Numbered from the stretch's first letter, positions 46,372-55,557 are shown. The stretch: DNA of 64,000 bases from JBDHWI01 sp964590135 (GCA_964590135.1 CAZPVX010000008.1:62001-126000); one strand, 5' to 3'. The notes: generated by a model from the sequence alone, not told the origin. A program made the numbers and translations.

Positions 46372-47364
46372 TTATCGCTTCATGCGCGGGTCGAGTGCGT
46401 CGCGCAGGCCATCGCCGACGAAAGTGAATGCGATCACCAGAACCGACACCACCAGCGAGATGAACATCAGGTAGTCGGGGTTGCTGCCGACGTTGCTGTA
46501 TGCCTCAAGGAACAGACGCCCCCAACTGGTGACGAAGAATTCCTTGCCGGTGAGCGAGGGCCGCAAGCCGAGGCCGAGGTAGCCAAGCACCGCTTCGGCG
46601 ATGATGAAGCGCGGGATGGCAAACGCCGCCCATACCACGATGATGCCAAGGCTGTTCGGGAAGATGTGCTTGGTGATGATGTGCCAGGTGGAGCCGCCTA
46701 GGCTGCGCGCTGCGTCCACGAATTCGCGCCCCTTCAGCGTGAGCGCCGAACCGCGCATGAGGCGGGCCAGGCCGGCCCACGACACCACCGCCAACGCAAT
46801 CAGGAACAGCGGCAAGCCATTGGCAGCCTTGCCCAGCACTGAATCGCCCAGCGTCACCATCACCAGGATCAGGAACAAGACATCCGGGAAGGCGAAGAAG
46901 ATGTCGGTGACGCGCATGAGCAGGTTGTCGAGGAAGCCGCCGCGCCAGCCGGCGATGAAGCCGATGGCCATGCCGATCAACAGCACGAAGATGACGGGCA
47001 GCACGCCGGCAGCCAGCGACGAGCGCGTGCCAAAGATCACACGGCTGAGGATGTCGCGCCCCTGCGAGTCGGTGCCCATGATGAACTCAGGGTTGCGCTG
47101 CTGGCCAGCCGGCGATTCGGCGCGATAGAACGGCGGGATGTACTGCATCCCGCTGTTGTCCTTGACTGGATTTTGGGACGTGAGCGCCGGCGCGAAGGCC
47201 GCCACGAACAGATAAAACAAAATGATGAAGATGCTGACCAGCGCGGCGCGATTGCGCTTGAAGCGCCGCCACGCCAGCGCCCACTGGCTCTGCGAGTCGA
47301 TGAACTGGGCGATGTTACGATCGGTGTCAGTGGTGCGTTGTTGAACGGGTTGTGCGACAGCCAT
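46372..47364 (-). CDS. Oligopeptide/dipeptide ABC transporter permease (OppC/DppC type)
   Basis: A 330-residue protein with five or six transmembrane helices. The DppC-type segment FIMGTDSQGRDILSRVIFGTRSSLAAG precedes the BPD_transp_1 domain. The EAA loop region reads REFVDAARSLGGSTWHIITKHIFPNSLG. It forms the membrane channel with the OppB-like protein encoded just upstream. The ATP-binding subunits OppD/OppF are not in this window. Confidence 0.92.
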   Translation of the reverse strand: MAVAQPVQQRTTDTDRNIAQFIDSQSQWALAWRRFKRNRAALVSIFIILFYLFVAAFAPALTSQNPVKDNSGMQYIPPFYRAESPAGQQRNPEFIMGTDSQGRDILSRVIFGTRSSLAAGVLPVIFVLLIGMAIGFIAGWRGGFLDNLLMRVTDIFFAFPDVLFLILVMVTLGDSVLGKAANGLPLFLIALAVVSWAGLARLMRGSALTLKGREFVDAARSLGGSTWHIITKHIFPNSLGIIVVWAAFAIPRFIIAEAVLGYLGLGLRPSLTGKEFFVTSWGRLFLEAYSNVGSNPDYLMFISLVVSVLVIAFTFVGDGLRDALDPRMKR

Positions 47365-47397
47365 TGTCTGTTCTCCTTGTCGGGATTGTGCAGAGCC

Positions 47398-48402
47398 TTA
47401 TTCCACCCGAATGCGCGGGTCGACAATGCCGTAGAGGATGTCCACAGTGAGGTTGCCCACCACGATGAGCGTCGCATAGACCAGCGTGGTGCCCATGATC
47501 ATGGAATAGTCGCGGTTGCCGATGGCGACGACAAAATCGCGGCCCACACCGGGGATGCCGTAAATATTTTCGATGATGATGGAGCCGGTGACGAGCGCGG
47601 CCAGCGCCGGCCCGATGGTGGTCACCACCGGAATCAGCGCGTTGCGCAGGGTGTGCTTCCAGATCACCCCTCTTTCGCGCAAGCCCTTGGCGCGCGCGGT
47701 GCGCACAAAATCCTGCTTCAGCACCTCCAGCACCGAGCTGCGCGTGTAGCGCGCGGTCTGCGCCAGTGTGCCGAAGCCAAACACCATCGCCGGCACGATC
47801 CACGCGCCCAGATTGCCCCAGTTCTTTTGCACCACAGGAATCAACCCCAGCCCAACGGCAAGGACGATGATGGAGAAGAACGCGACGACGAAACTTGGCA
47901 CCGCCACGCCCACGTTTGTTATAAAAGCGACGAAGTAATCGACGATGCTGTTGTGCTTGAGCGCGGCGATGACGCCGGCGGGGATGCCGACGATCAACGC
48001 AAACGCCAGCGACATCAGACCCAGGCGAATGGAATAACCGAACTTGGAATCGAAAAAGGTGGCATTCTCGCGCTTCGGCGGCTCAAACATGACCTGCTGC
48101 ACCGTCTTGCCGCGCTGACGATAGGACGGGCCAAGGTTGCCACAGATCGCGCCACACTTGAACGCACCGCTCTCCTGATCGGTATGGCCGATCATGTAGC
48201 GAATGTATTGCTGCCACAGCGGCAGGTCGAGGCCGTATTGCGCCTCAAGCAGCGCCTGCGTGCGCGGATCCACTTGCTTGCTCTCCGCGTCACGGTCCCA
48301 GGGGCCGCCTGGCGCGGAGTGCATGAGCAGGAAGGTGACCAGTGAGATGATGAACAGCACTGGGATGAACCAGAAGAAGCGCCGAATAATAAGTCCTGCC
48401 AT
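47398..48402 (-). CDS. Oligopeptide/dipeptide ABC transporter permease (OppB/DppB type)
   Basis: About 334 residues from ATG 48402 (TTG 48417 would add five). It starts GLIIRRFFWFIPVLFIISLVTFLLMHSAPGGPWD, the OppB hallmark, and has an EAA loop QDFVRTARAKGLRERGVIWKHTLRNALIP. A Cys-containing loop between helices 1 and 2 (KCGAICGNLGPS) is an insertion seen in some Chloroflexi relatives. It precedes the OppC-like gene by 33 nt. Confidence 0.92.
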   Translation of the reverse strand: MAGLIIRRFFWFIPVLFIISLVTFLLMHSAPGGPWDRDAESKQVDPRTQALLEAQYGLDLPLWQQYIRYMIGHTDQESGAFKCGAICGNLGPSYRQRGKTVQQVMFEPPKRENATFFDSKFGYSIRLGLMSLAFALIVGIPAGVIAALKHNSIVDYFVAFITNVGVAVPSFVVAFFSIIVLAVGLGLIPVVQKNWGNLGAWIVPAMVFGFGTLAQTARYTRSSVLEVLKQDFVRTARAKGLRERGVIWKHTLRNALIPVVTTIGPALAALVTGSIIIENIYGIPGVGRDFVVAIGNRDYSMIMGTTLVYATLIVVGNLTVDILYGIVDPRIRVE

Positions 48403-48450
48403 TCGGTCGATTTTCAAAGCCGCCGGCGCAGCGCGTCAACAGCCAAAAGG

Positions 48451-48491
48451 TCGCGTGCTGTGCATTGTCCAAAACAATGCACAGCACGCGA
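48451..48491 (-). terminator. 18-bp perfect stem-loop between binding-protein and permease genes
   Basis: Arms 48451-48468 and 48474-48491 are perfect complements with a 5-nt loop. It lies 45 nt after the binding-protein stop and about 50 nt before the permease start. No U-tract follows. Such stems commonly limit read-through or protect the upstream mRNA, so binding protein exceeds permease. Confidence 0.7.
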
Positions 48492-48535
48492 TTTCAATTA
48501 CACATCCATCAGACTTGCTGCAAACATGCAACGGT

Positions 48536-50242
48536 CTACTTGACGATGTCGATAGTCGTCGGAACAGTCTGTCCAGGCCAGGCAGAATCCTGCGGCGTGG
48601 TCTTGATGCCCTTGACCCACGGCTTCACCAGATAGGCATTCGCGCTATTGTAGAAGAACGCCACCGGCAGATCACTGACGAGCTGCTTCTGCGCCTGCGC
48701 ATACAGCGAGGTGCGCTTGGCTGGGTTCAATTCGACATCAGCTTTCTCGACCAACGCATTGAACGCCTTGCTGTTGTAGCCGGAACGTTGTGCGAAAGAG
48801 CTGTCGCCATGGAAGTACACGCTCAGCCAGTTCTGCTCATCCGGGTAGTCTGCACACCAGCCGCCCAGGAACATCTGCAGCGCGCCACCTTCCTTTTCCT
48901 TCTGCATGGCGGTATAGGCAGTGGCCTCAATCGGCTTTAGGTCGATCTTCAGCGCATCGCCAAACACTTCCTTGAAGCGCGCGCCGAGCCACTCATTGCG
49001 GGTGCGGTTGCGCGGCGTGTCAGCAAAGTAGAGGGTGATGGGAGGCAGATTCTCGACCGACTTGTAGCTGCTGTCGGCGATGGCCTTGAGCGCGGCCTTG
49101 GGGTCATACTTGAAGCGCGTCTCGTTCTTGTCGTAGCCAGGGAATCCTGGCGGGATCCACGTCAGCGTCGGCGCGCCGAGACCTTGCAGCACGTCCTTCA
49201 CCCAGCGCTCGCGGTCGAGGGCATAGGCGAACGCCTGGCGCACCTTGGCATCCGTGAACGGTTCCTTGAAATTGCGGAACTGCAGCGCGGTGGTGCAGGA
49301 GCCAGGGAAGATCATGGCCTGCTTGCTCAACTCGGGGTCGGCCTGCACCGCCTTCAGGTCCTCCGCAGCCAAGCCAACGATGTCAAACTCATCGTTCTTG
49401 TAGGCTTCGGTCGCCACGGCGCTGTCGGTGATGTAGGAGTACTCGATGTTCGTCTTGGCCTTGTTGCCCCAGTAGTTGGGGTTCGGCACGAACAGCGAGT
49501 GCTGACCCTGCTCCAACTCCTGCCAGATGTAGGGGCCGTTGCCGATGTGATTCTTGGCATCTGCCCACCACTGATCACCGCCGGCGGTGATCAACTCTTC
49601 TTTGGCAGGATAGGTCACCCACAGGCCCATGATGGTGTGGAAGTACGGCGCCGGCTTCGACAGCGTCAGCTTCAGCGTCAGGCAGTCGGCCTGCTCATAG
49701 TCCGCGCACGGCTTGCCGTCGGCGCCCAGCGCCTGCACGCTCTGGCGAACGGTGTCCTCTGCCGCCTTGATCGTGGCTTCATCCTTCTTGCCAGTGACGG
49801 CGTCCTGCCACTCTGGCGCGCCGGCGATCTCGTTGGTGATCGTGCCGTACTCGCCGGCGGTGGCCGGGTTGATGTTGCGGATGATCGAATATTCGAAGCG
49901 CTTGGCGTTCAACACCGAGCCGTCCGAGTACTTCAGGCCCTTGCGCAGGTTGAAGGTCAGCGTCAGGCCATCCTTGCTGTACGCCCACTTCTCGGCTGCG
50001 CCTGGCACGGTTTGCAGCTTCTCATTCAAGTCGGTCAAGCCCTGGTAGACCAGCTTGAGGTGCGCAATCTCGTTCACGAACGACGACTTCTGGGGGTCCA
50101 GCACGTCAGGGAATGTGCCGGTGTTGATGCGCAGCACCTTTGCATCGGCCTGCAGCGACGCTGCGACGGATGGTGTGGCGGCAGACAACACCATTGATGC
50201 AGCGGCCACCAGACTGGTGGCATACAAAAACTTACGATTCAT
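48536..50242 (-). CDS. ABC transporter substrate-binding protein, family 5 (peptide)
   Basis: A 568-residue extracytoplasmic binding protein. A cleavable signal peptide (MNRKFLYATSLVAAASMVLSA) lacks a lipobox Cys, so it is secreted or retained by other means. The SBP_bac_5 core includes LRINTGTFPDVLDPQKS, YSDGSVLNAKRFEYSI and FTDAKVRQAFAYALDRERW. An AAGGAG Shine-Dalgarno precedes ATG 50242. It is first in the operon with two permease genes. Confidence 0.93.
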   Translation of the reverse strand: MNRKFLYATSLVAAASMVLSAATPSVAASLQADAKVLRINTGTFPDVLDPQKSSFVNEIAHLKLVYQGLTDLNEKLQTVPGAAEKWAYSKDGLTLTFNLRKGLKYSDGSVLNAKRFEYSIIRNINPATAGEYGTITNEIAGAPEWQDAVTGKKDEATIKAAEDTVRQSVQALGADGKPCADYEQADCLTLKLTLSKPAPYFHTIMGLWVTYPAKEELITAGGDQWWADAKNHIGNGPYIWQELEQGQHSLFVPNPNYWGNKAKTNIEYSYITDSAVATEAYKNDEFDIVGLAAEDLKAVQADPELSKQAMIFPGSCTTALQFRNFKEPFTDAKVRQAFAYALDRERWVKDVLQGLGAPTLTWIPPGFPGYDKNETRFKYDPKAALKAIADSSYKSVENLPPITLYFADTPRNRTRNEWLGARFKEVFGDALKIDLKPIEATAYTAMQKEKEGGALQMFLGGWCADYPDEQNWLSVYFHGDSSFAQRSGYNSKAFNALVEKADVELNPAKRTSLYAQAQKQLVSDLPVAFFYNSANAYLVKPWVKGIKTTPQDSAWPGQTVPTTIDIVK

Positions 50243-50315
50243 TGATGCTCAACTCCTTCGATAGATGGGTGGTTAAGTCCCGGCCCGGCCGGGTGATGCA
50301 CATTCTAACCCGATG

Positions 50316-50334
50316 CCGGCATTTTGTTTGCCGG
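50316..50334 (-). terminator. Small hairpin after leuD
   Basis: CCGGCA (50316-50321) and TGCCGG (50329-50334) form a 6-bp stem with an AT-rich 7-nt loop, 20 nt beyond the leuD stop. It may contribute to termination, but there is no clear U-tract. Confidence 0.35.
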
Positions 50335-50353
50335 TGTTGGGAACCGCAAACGT

Positions 50354-50899
50354 CTACCCTTCGCCGGCGAACTTGACTTCCGGCATCGGCAGATGCTCGG
50401 TGCCGAGCCGCTTGCGCAGCATGGCGATGAGGCCGCCGGCGTCGATGATCGCCATCACTGAGGGCGAGAGCGGCGGAAACGTGAAGTGCTGGGGGTTGCC
50501 GGCTGAATGCCGAGTGATCTGGCACGCCTCAAGATCGACCGTGATCTCATCACCCTTCTGAATCGCATCGACCGCATCTGGGCAGACGATGGGCAGCACG
50601 CCGTTGTTCACGCAATTGCGAAAGAAGATGCGCGCAAATGATTTGGCCACGATCACCTTGACGCCACACAGTTTGATGCACACGGCAGCCTGCTCGCGCG
50701 AAGAGCCGCAACCCAGATTCTTGCCGGCCACAAGGATGTCGCCAGCCTGCACCTGCTTCGCAAAATCAGGGTCAAGGTCTTCGAGCGCATGCGCTGCAAA
50801 TTCATTGAGATTGGTGAGCGTATAGGTGTATTTGCCTGGAAAGATGACGTCGGTGTTGACGTCATCTCCATATACCCAACAGCGGCCAGTAAAGATCAT
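50354..50899 (-). CDS. leuD: 3-isopropylmalate dehydratase small subunit-like protein
   Basis: A 181-residue swivel-domain protein from ATG 50899; the upstream frame is non-homologous. Diagnostic segments are DVNTDVIFPGKYTYTLT, the GCGSSREQAAVCIK loop and SFARIFFRNCVNNG. It joins a large aconitase-like subunit (LeuC) to isomerise isopropylmalate. No leuC lies nearby, so homoaconitase or another dehydratase partner is possible. It is divergent from yajC. Confidence 0.88.
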   Translation of the reverse strand: MIFTGRCWVYGDDVNTDVIFPGKYTYTLTNLNEFAAHALEDLDPDFAKQVQAGDILVAGKNLGCGSSREQAAVCIKLCGVKVIVAKSFARIFFRNCVNNGVLPIVCPDAVDAIQKGDEITVDLEACQITRHSAGNPQHFTFPPLSPSVMAIIDAGGLIAMLRKRLGTEHLPMPEVKFAGEG

Positions 50900-50976
50900 G
50901 GTTTGCTCCCGATTTGCAATGGCATTTTTATGCGCTGCGTTTGGCGCGCACGGCACAGCAGTATAGACCCGCTGGC

Positions 50977-50982
50977 TATAAT
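50977..50982 (+). promoter_or_regulatory. Possible -10 element of yajC
   Basis: TATAAT occurs 7 nt before the yajC ATG in the divergent leuD/yajC gap. This is close to the start and implies a leaderless or nearly leaderless transcript. No good -35 partner was found. Confidence 0.35.
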
Positions 50983-50988
50983 GCCGGC

Positions 50989-51321
50989 ATGGATGTCACG
51001 CTGGCCTCTGTCGTTTTCTTCGTCACCATTGCCTTTGTTTTTCTGCTGGTCTGGGTCATCGTAATCTTGCCGCAAAATCGCGCCCGCAAGAACCAGGAAC
51101 AGGTCGTGGCCGATCTGAACATCGGCGAGCAAATCGTCACCGTCGGCGGCGTCATCGGCAAGCTAACCTACCTGGATCGCGAAAAGGATCTGGCAAAGAT
51201 CGAAGTCGCGCCCGGCGTTGAGATTCGCATCATTCCGGCTGCCATCAGTCACCCGCTCGATTACATGGATCGCGTGCGCCGGCTGGAACGCGAAGGCAAC
51301 GCGCCGAAGCCGAAGAAGTGA
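50989..51321 (+). CDS. yajC: Preprotein translocase subunit YajC
   Basis: A 110-residue protein from ATG 50989. A single N-terminal transmembrane helix ends in VILPQNRARKNQEQVVADLNIGEQIVTVGGVIG, the standard YajC pattern. A Lys/Pro-rich C-terminus is present. YajC associates with SecDF; those genes are not adjacent here. Confidence 0.88.
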   Translation: MDVTLASVVFFVTIAFVFLLVWVIVILPQNRARKNQEQVVADLNIGEQIVTVGGVIGKLTYLDREKDLAKIEVAPGVEIRIIPAAISHPLDYMDRVRRLEREGNAPKPKK

Positions 51322-51360
51322 AGCCGGACGAGCGCGGCGCCCGCTCTGTAAAGTGACACC

Positions 51361-52416
51361 GTGAACAACCAACCGCAGTGGGTAGATACGCGCGCCGCGC
51401 GGCTGAGCGCGCGCACACGAGCGCAACGCATCACCGCCGGCGCCCGCGTAGTGTGGGCCGCGTTGAAGAAGGTGCGCTGGGCGCTGCTCACGTTCGCTGC
51501 CGTGGTCGTCGGCGGAACGTTGCTGTTCTGGTTGAATGGCGCGTACCCGAATCCACTGCTCGCGCTGATCTACGTGCTGAACTTAATCACGTTGCAGGCA
51601 GCGCCGGCAGATTTCCCGCAGGCCGCGATCTGGCAAGTTGTCAGCGGCGCGTTGATGCTGGGCGGCGTGATCGCGCTGGCCGGCGGCGCTGCCAGCGTCA
51701 TCCAACTCATCGGCGACCGCAAGGAGCAACAATTGGCATTCGCATCCACCTTCTCCGATCACGTCATCGTTTGCGGCATTGGCCGCGTTGGCTATCGCGT
51801 CATCCTGGAGCTGCTCGGCTTCGGCGAGCAGGTCGTCGGCGTAAACCAGAACGAGAATGAAGAGTGGCTGCCAGTGCTGTCGAATGCCGGCGTGCCGGTC
51901 ATCATCGGTGACGCCCAGCGCAAGCAGACGCTGCTCGATGCCGGCATCGAGCGCGCGTCGGCCATCGTCGTTTGCACCAGCAATGAGTTGACCAACCTCG
52001 ACATCGCGCTGGATGCGAGCGAGTTGAAGCCGGGCATCAAGGTGGTGCTGCGCATGTTCGATGCAAAGCTGGCGCAAAACGTGTCGAAGGCGTTCAACAT
52101 CCAGACCGTGTTCAGCGTGAGCGCGCTGGCTGCGCCGGCGTTTGCCGCAGCCGCCACCAAGGCGCGCGTCGATTATTCGTTTCGGCTGGAAGGGCAGTTG
52201 CTCAATGTGACGACAGTGCAATTCGGCTCGACTTCACCCTATGCCGGCAAGCCCATCCAGTTTGTTGAGGCGGACGCAAATTGTTCGGTCATCGGCGCGG
52301 CATCGCCGGATGGCTTGCGATTCAACCCTGATCGCAACCACGTCATCCAGGCCGGCGAGCGCTTCTTCATCATCGGCAATCTGGACGCGTTGAAGAAGAT
52401 CAATAATGGACAATAG
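51361..52416 (+). CDS. TrkA-N (RCK) domain membrane protein
   Basis: A 351-residue protein from GTG 51361. Two or three transmembrane helices (about 38-60, 68-85, 100-118) are followed by an RCK N domain (VIVCGIGRVGYRVILELLGFGE) and a TrkA_C domain (about 265-345). A potassium selectivity filter (TVGYG) is absent from the loop between helices. It may be a non-canonical channel or a regulatory membrane protein. Confidence 0.75.
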   Translation: MNNQPQWVDTRAARLSARTRAQRITAGARVVWAALKKVRWALLTFAAVVVGGTLLFWLNGAYPNPLLALIYVLNLITLQAAPADFPQAAIWQVVSGALMLGGVIALAGGAASVIQLIGDRKEQQLAFASTFSDHVIVCGIGRVGYRVILELLGFGEQVVGVNQNENEEWLPVLSNAGVPVIIGDAQRKQTLLDAGIERASAIVVCTSNELTNLDIALDASELKPGIKVVLRMFDAKLAQNVSKAFNIQTVFSVSALAAPAFAAAATKARVDYSFRLEGQLLNVTTVQFGSTSPYAGKPIQFVEADANCSVIGAASPDGLRFNPDRNHVIQAGERFFIIGNLDALKKINNGQ

Positions 52417-52496
52417 AGATTCTGGATGGGAGAGTGGCATCAGGTCGCCGGTCTGTATGCTCCAATCCTCCAATCGCCAGCCGACCTCTTTTTGAC

Positions 52497-53189
52497 ATGC
52501 GCTTCGACATCTTCACCCTCTTCCCGGCCATGTTCGACGGGCCCTTCTCAGACAGCATCCTGAAGCGGGCGCAGGACGCCGGCCTGCTGGAGATTCACGC
52601 CCACAACATTCGCGACTACGCCGAGGGCAAGCACAAGATCACCGACGACATGGCCTATGGCGGCGGGGGTGGCATGGTGATGAAGCCAGAGCCCATCTTC
52701 AAGGCGGTCGAAACCGTTCTTGGATTGCGACAAGGCGGGGGCGAATCCCCTTCATCTCCCCACCCCATCATCCTGATGAGCGCCAGCGGGCGCACCTTCA
52801 CGCATGAGATCGCAGTCGAGCTTGCGCGGCATCCACGCGTTGCGCTGGTCTGTGGGCATTACGAGGGCGTGGACGAGCGCGTGCGCGAGCACCTTTGCAC
52901 CGATGAAATCAGCATCGGCAACTATGTGCTGACCGGCGGCGAGTTGCCGGCGATGGTGATCGTCGATGCCGTCGCGCGGCTGATTCCGGGCGTGCTGCCG
53001 CCCGGTGTGCCAGAGGAAGAATCACACGCCAGCGGCCTGCTGGAGTATCCGCACTACACGCGGCCGGCGGACTTTCGCGGCTGGAAGGCGCCAGATGTGC
53101 TGCTCAGCGGCAACCACGCCGAGATCGAGAAGTGGCGCCGGCTGCAAGCCGAGGATCGCACACGGCGACGCGGCATGCATGGCGCATGA
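52497..53189 (+). CDS. trmD: tRNA (guanine(37)-N1)-methyltransferase
   Basis: A 230-residue SPOUT methyltransferase from ATG 52497. It starts MRFDIFTLFPAMFDGPFSDSILKRAQ. The trefoil-knot SAM site has CGHYEGVDERVREHL and IGNYVLTGGELPAMVIVDAVARL. It methylates N1 of G37 in tRNA and prevents frameshifts. The gap before it (52417-52496) holds 8-nt periodic sequence (CTCCAATC twice). Confidence 0.95.
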   Translation: MRFDIFTLFPAMFDGPFSDSILKRAQDAGLLEIHAHNIRDYAEGKHKITDDMAYGGGGGMVMKPEPIFKAVETVLGLRQGGGESPSSPHPIILMSASGRTFTHEIAVELARHPRVALVCGHYEGVDERVREHLCTDEISIGNYVLTGGELPAMVIVDAVARLIPGVLPPGVPEEESHASGLLEYPHYTRPADFRGWKAPDVLLSGNHAEIEKWRRLQAEDRTRRRGMHGA

Positions 53190-53214
53190 CGCATCTCATC
53201 ACAGCGCGAGCACG

Positions 53215-53260
53215 GGGCGATTTGCGGTAATGCTTGCGCAAGCGTCACCGCAAATCGCCC
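53215..53260. terminator. Long palindrome between trmD and the PHP-AlbA_2 gene
   Basis: GGGCGATTTGCGGT (53215-53228) pairs perfectly with 53247-53260. The 18-nt centre itself contains GCTTGC and GCAAGC. It lies 26 nt after trmD and 12 nt before the convergent gene's stop, as a bidirectional terminator would. Confidence 0.7.
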
Positions 53261-53271
53261 TGGCCATTGCC

Positions 53272-55557
53272 TTATTGCGGTTGTGCGTCTGCCGGCGCTG
53301 ACTCCACCGGCGCAGCTTCTGGCATCTCCACTGGATGCGCTGCGGCATACTCGGCGACCATCGCCTTCCATGTGCCATCGAGGCCATCGTCGGTCACGCC
53401 GTAGAACACCTGCACGTTGCCTGCGCTGTCGCGCATCGCCACGTCATTGCGCACCTTGCCGGCGCGCAACTCGCGGCCCAGCACGGCGCGGTCGCCGCGC
53501 CAGTCGATATCCGCCGGCCCGTTGGGATGCGTGACGTGCTGCGTGATGGCATATTGCCACAGATCGCGCGCGCTCTTGCGCGTGACGTTGCGGATCACGC
53601 TGTTGTTGCGCAGGTCGCGCACCGTGAAGTATTCGACACCGTTGCGCTCTTCCATCGCTGTAACCTGCACGCCGGTGCGCGGCATGTTGGTGAGCGGCGC
53701 ATTCTCCACTGGCTTCGGCTGGCCATTGCCGTTCTCAGACTTGGCCGGCAGCAGCTGCGGCTGTTCCTGCGGCGGCGGCAGCGCGCCAGCTGGCTCCGGC
53801 CGTGGCGGCAATTGCTCCACGCGCTCCTGCTGCGCCGGCTGATGTGGCCGCTGTTCGTGATGACGCTGCTGCTGCGGTTGGCGCTGCTGCCCGCTCTGCT
53901 GCTGTTGCTGTGGTTGGCGCTGCGGCTGATTTTGTGGTTGCCCGCCCTGCTGGCGCGGCTGCTGCTGTTGCTGCTGTTGCTGCTGGCGCGGCTCATGCTG
54001 GCGTGACTGCTGTGGTTGGCGCTGCTGATGGGGCTGTTGCTGGCGCTGTTGCTGCTGATGAGGCCGTTGCTCATGGTGCGGTTGCTCTGCCGGCTTCGGC
54101 TTCTCGTAGCCACGTCGCGCCATTGCCACGATCTCGTCGCGGTTCGCCGCGCGCGTCTCCACGCCCTCACGCACGAGGAATTGATTGCCCTCGAAGGCAT
54201 GCGGCGTATCGGCGCCCTTCGTCACTTGCAGGCGAATGACGTCCTTCCCGTCCAGCGATTCGATGGTGATGGCTGCCGCCAGCTTCGGCGCAATGCGCGA
54301 CCCCATCTCCAACGCGAGCTTTTCGGCCGTCTCCCTCGCATCCTCGATGCCGGCGATCTTCTTGCGCGGGCTGGCATCCATGCCAATCACGATCAGCCCG
54401 CCCTCGCCATTCGCCATCGCCACCGCATCCTTCAGCACTGCCTCGAAGCGGTCGCCGCGCTTGGGCAGCGTCGCATGGAATGCAGCGGTCACACTATTGC
54501 CGTCGCGGCGCGCGATGGTCAGCGGGTCTTCCGGCACGTCGGCCATGGCCTGCGCCGGCCTCACCCGTGCAAATTCCTGGCTCAGGAACAGATCGCGCAG
54601 CGCATTGAAACTCACTTCCTCAAGCTGCACTTCGGTGACACGCTCGCCCACGCCCAATCGCTTTGAATTTTCTTTTGAGGTGGTCACGCGATGCGCATCG
54701 CTGCCCTGAATGGCGAACATGCGGCGCGGATATTCCGGCTTGATGCCGGTGAACAGATGCGCGCTGGAATAGCGGCCCTTCTCCAGATCCGTAAATTCGA
54801 TCGCCCGCAGATGCGGGTCCTGGGTGAAGGCGATGCGCGTCTGGCCGCCGAGGTTCATGCCGCGCATACTCACGCCGTTCGATGAGTTGGCATGCGCGGC
54901 GATGGCCATGCCGCCGGCGTCATCGATCATCTCGTATGCATGCAACACGTCGCTGGTCGCGCCGGCCTCGGTCAGACCCTTGTCCAGCACATGCCCTGGC
55001 ACGCGCAACTCCATCAGCACACGCTCGATGTCGCGCAATGGCTTGTCGGGCGGGAAGATGCCAAGGATGTGGAAGCCGAAGGTGGCGGTGAACTCGAAGC
55101 CGGGCAGCACGAGGATCTTGCCCAGCAGCCGGCGGTATTCATTCAGCCGGCCCAGCTCATCGGCGCGAATGCGGTCGAGCTTCTCGAGATATTCAAGATG
55201 CTCGATCTCGTTCATCATATTGCGATAGCCGTTCACAGTGTTGTGATCGGTAAAAGCCATGATGTGCAAGCCGCGCTTCTCAGCCTGCTTCAAGATATCG
55301 AGATAGGTCTTGTCCGGCTCCTCATAGTCATGTGAGCCGGGTGTGTGCAGATGCAGGTCCATCCGCCGCCAGGGAATGTTTGGCTGGCTAGACTCGGGCT
55401 GGGCGGGTTGATCTGCTGCTTGTGTGGTGCGCGGTGGTGTGCGCCGGCGCGGAGAACCAGCCTGTGCTGGGGCGCGCGTCGAGCGGGTCTTGGTGGTTGT
55501 CTTGGGGTTCGTCTGTTTGTCCGGCGCCTGGTTGTCCGTTGCTTTCTGCTTAGGCAT
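53272..55557 (-). CDS. PHP-domain / AlbA_2 fusion protein with polyglutamine tract
   Basis: A 761-residue protein from ATG 55557; TTG 55569 is an alternative. It starts with a basic, Pro/Gln-rich tail (about 1-60). A PHP metallo-hydrolase domain follows, with metal-ligand motifs MDLHLHTPGSHDYE, AFTDHN, LPGFEFTATFGFH, AAHAN and GSDAHR. An AlbA_2 (Schlafen-like) domain (about 375-500) comes next, including MANGEGGLIVIGMD. A very Gln-rich segment (about 515-620) precedes a C-terminal globular domain (about 650-761). PHP members hydrolyse phosphate esters or nucleic acids; AlbA_2 suggests nucleic-acid binding. Confidence 0.8.
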   Translation of the reverse strand: MPKQKATDNQAPDKQTNPKTTTKTRSTRAPAQAGSPRRRTPPRTTQAADQPAQPESSQPNIPWRRMDLHLHTPGSHDYEEPDKTYLDILKQAEKRGLHIMAFTDHNTVNGYRNMMNEIEHLEYLEKLDRIRADELGRLNEYRRLLGKILVLPGFEFTATFGFHILGIFPPDKPLRDIERVLMELRVPGHVLDKGLTEAGATSDVLHAYEMIDDAGGMAIAAHANSSNGVSMRGMNLGGQTRIAFTQDPHLRAIEFTDLEKGRYSSAHLFTGIKPEYPRRMFAIQGSDAHRVTTSKENSKRLGVGERVTEVQLEEVSFNALRDLFLSQEFARVRPAQAMADVPEDPLTIARRDGNSVTAAFHATLPKRGDRFEAVLKDAVAMANGEGGLIVIGMDASPRKKIAGIEDARETAEKLALEMGSRIAPKLAAAITIESLDGKDVIRLQVTKGADTPHAFEGNQFLVREGVETRAANRDEIVAMARRGYEKPKPAEQPHHEQRPHQQQQRQQQPHQQRQPQQSRQHEPRQQQQQQQQQPRQQGGQPQNQPQRQPQQQQQSGQQRQPQQQRHHEQRPHQPAQQERVEQLPPRPEPAGALPPPQEQPQLLPAKSENGNGQPKPVENAPLTNMPRTGVQVTAMEERNGVEYFTVRDLRNNSVIRNVTRKSARDLWQYAITQHVTHPNGPADIDWRGDRAVLGRELRAGKVRNDVAMRDSAGNVQVFYGVTDDGLDGTWKAMVAEYAAAHPVEMPEAAPVESAPADAQPQ
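53840..54090 (-). repeat. CAG/CAA trinucleotide-rich tract in the PHP-AlbA_2 gene
   Basis: A run dominated by CAG and CAA codons (forward CTG and TTG) encodes the polyglutamine region with scattered Arg, Pro and His. Its composition differs sharply from the surrounding gene and is expected to vary in length. Confidence 0.8.

Noticed and set aside
53802..54666. Plus-strand frames rich in Leu and Ala opposite the PHP-AlbA_2 gene
   Set aside because: They are antisense translations of the CAG/CAA tract and give Leu/Ala runs without any motif.
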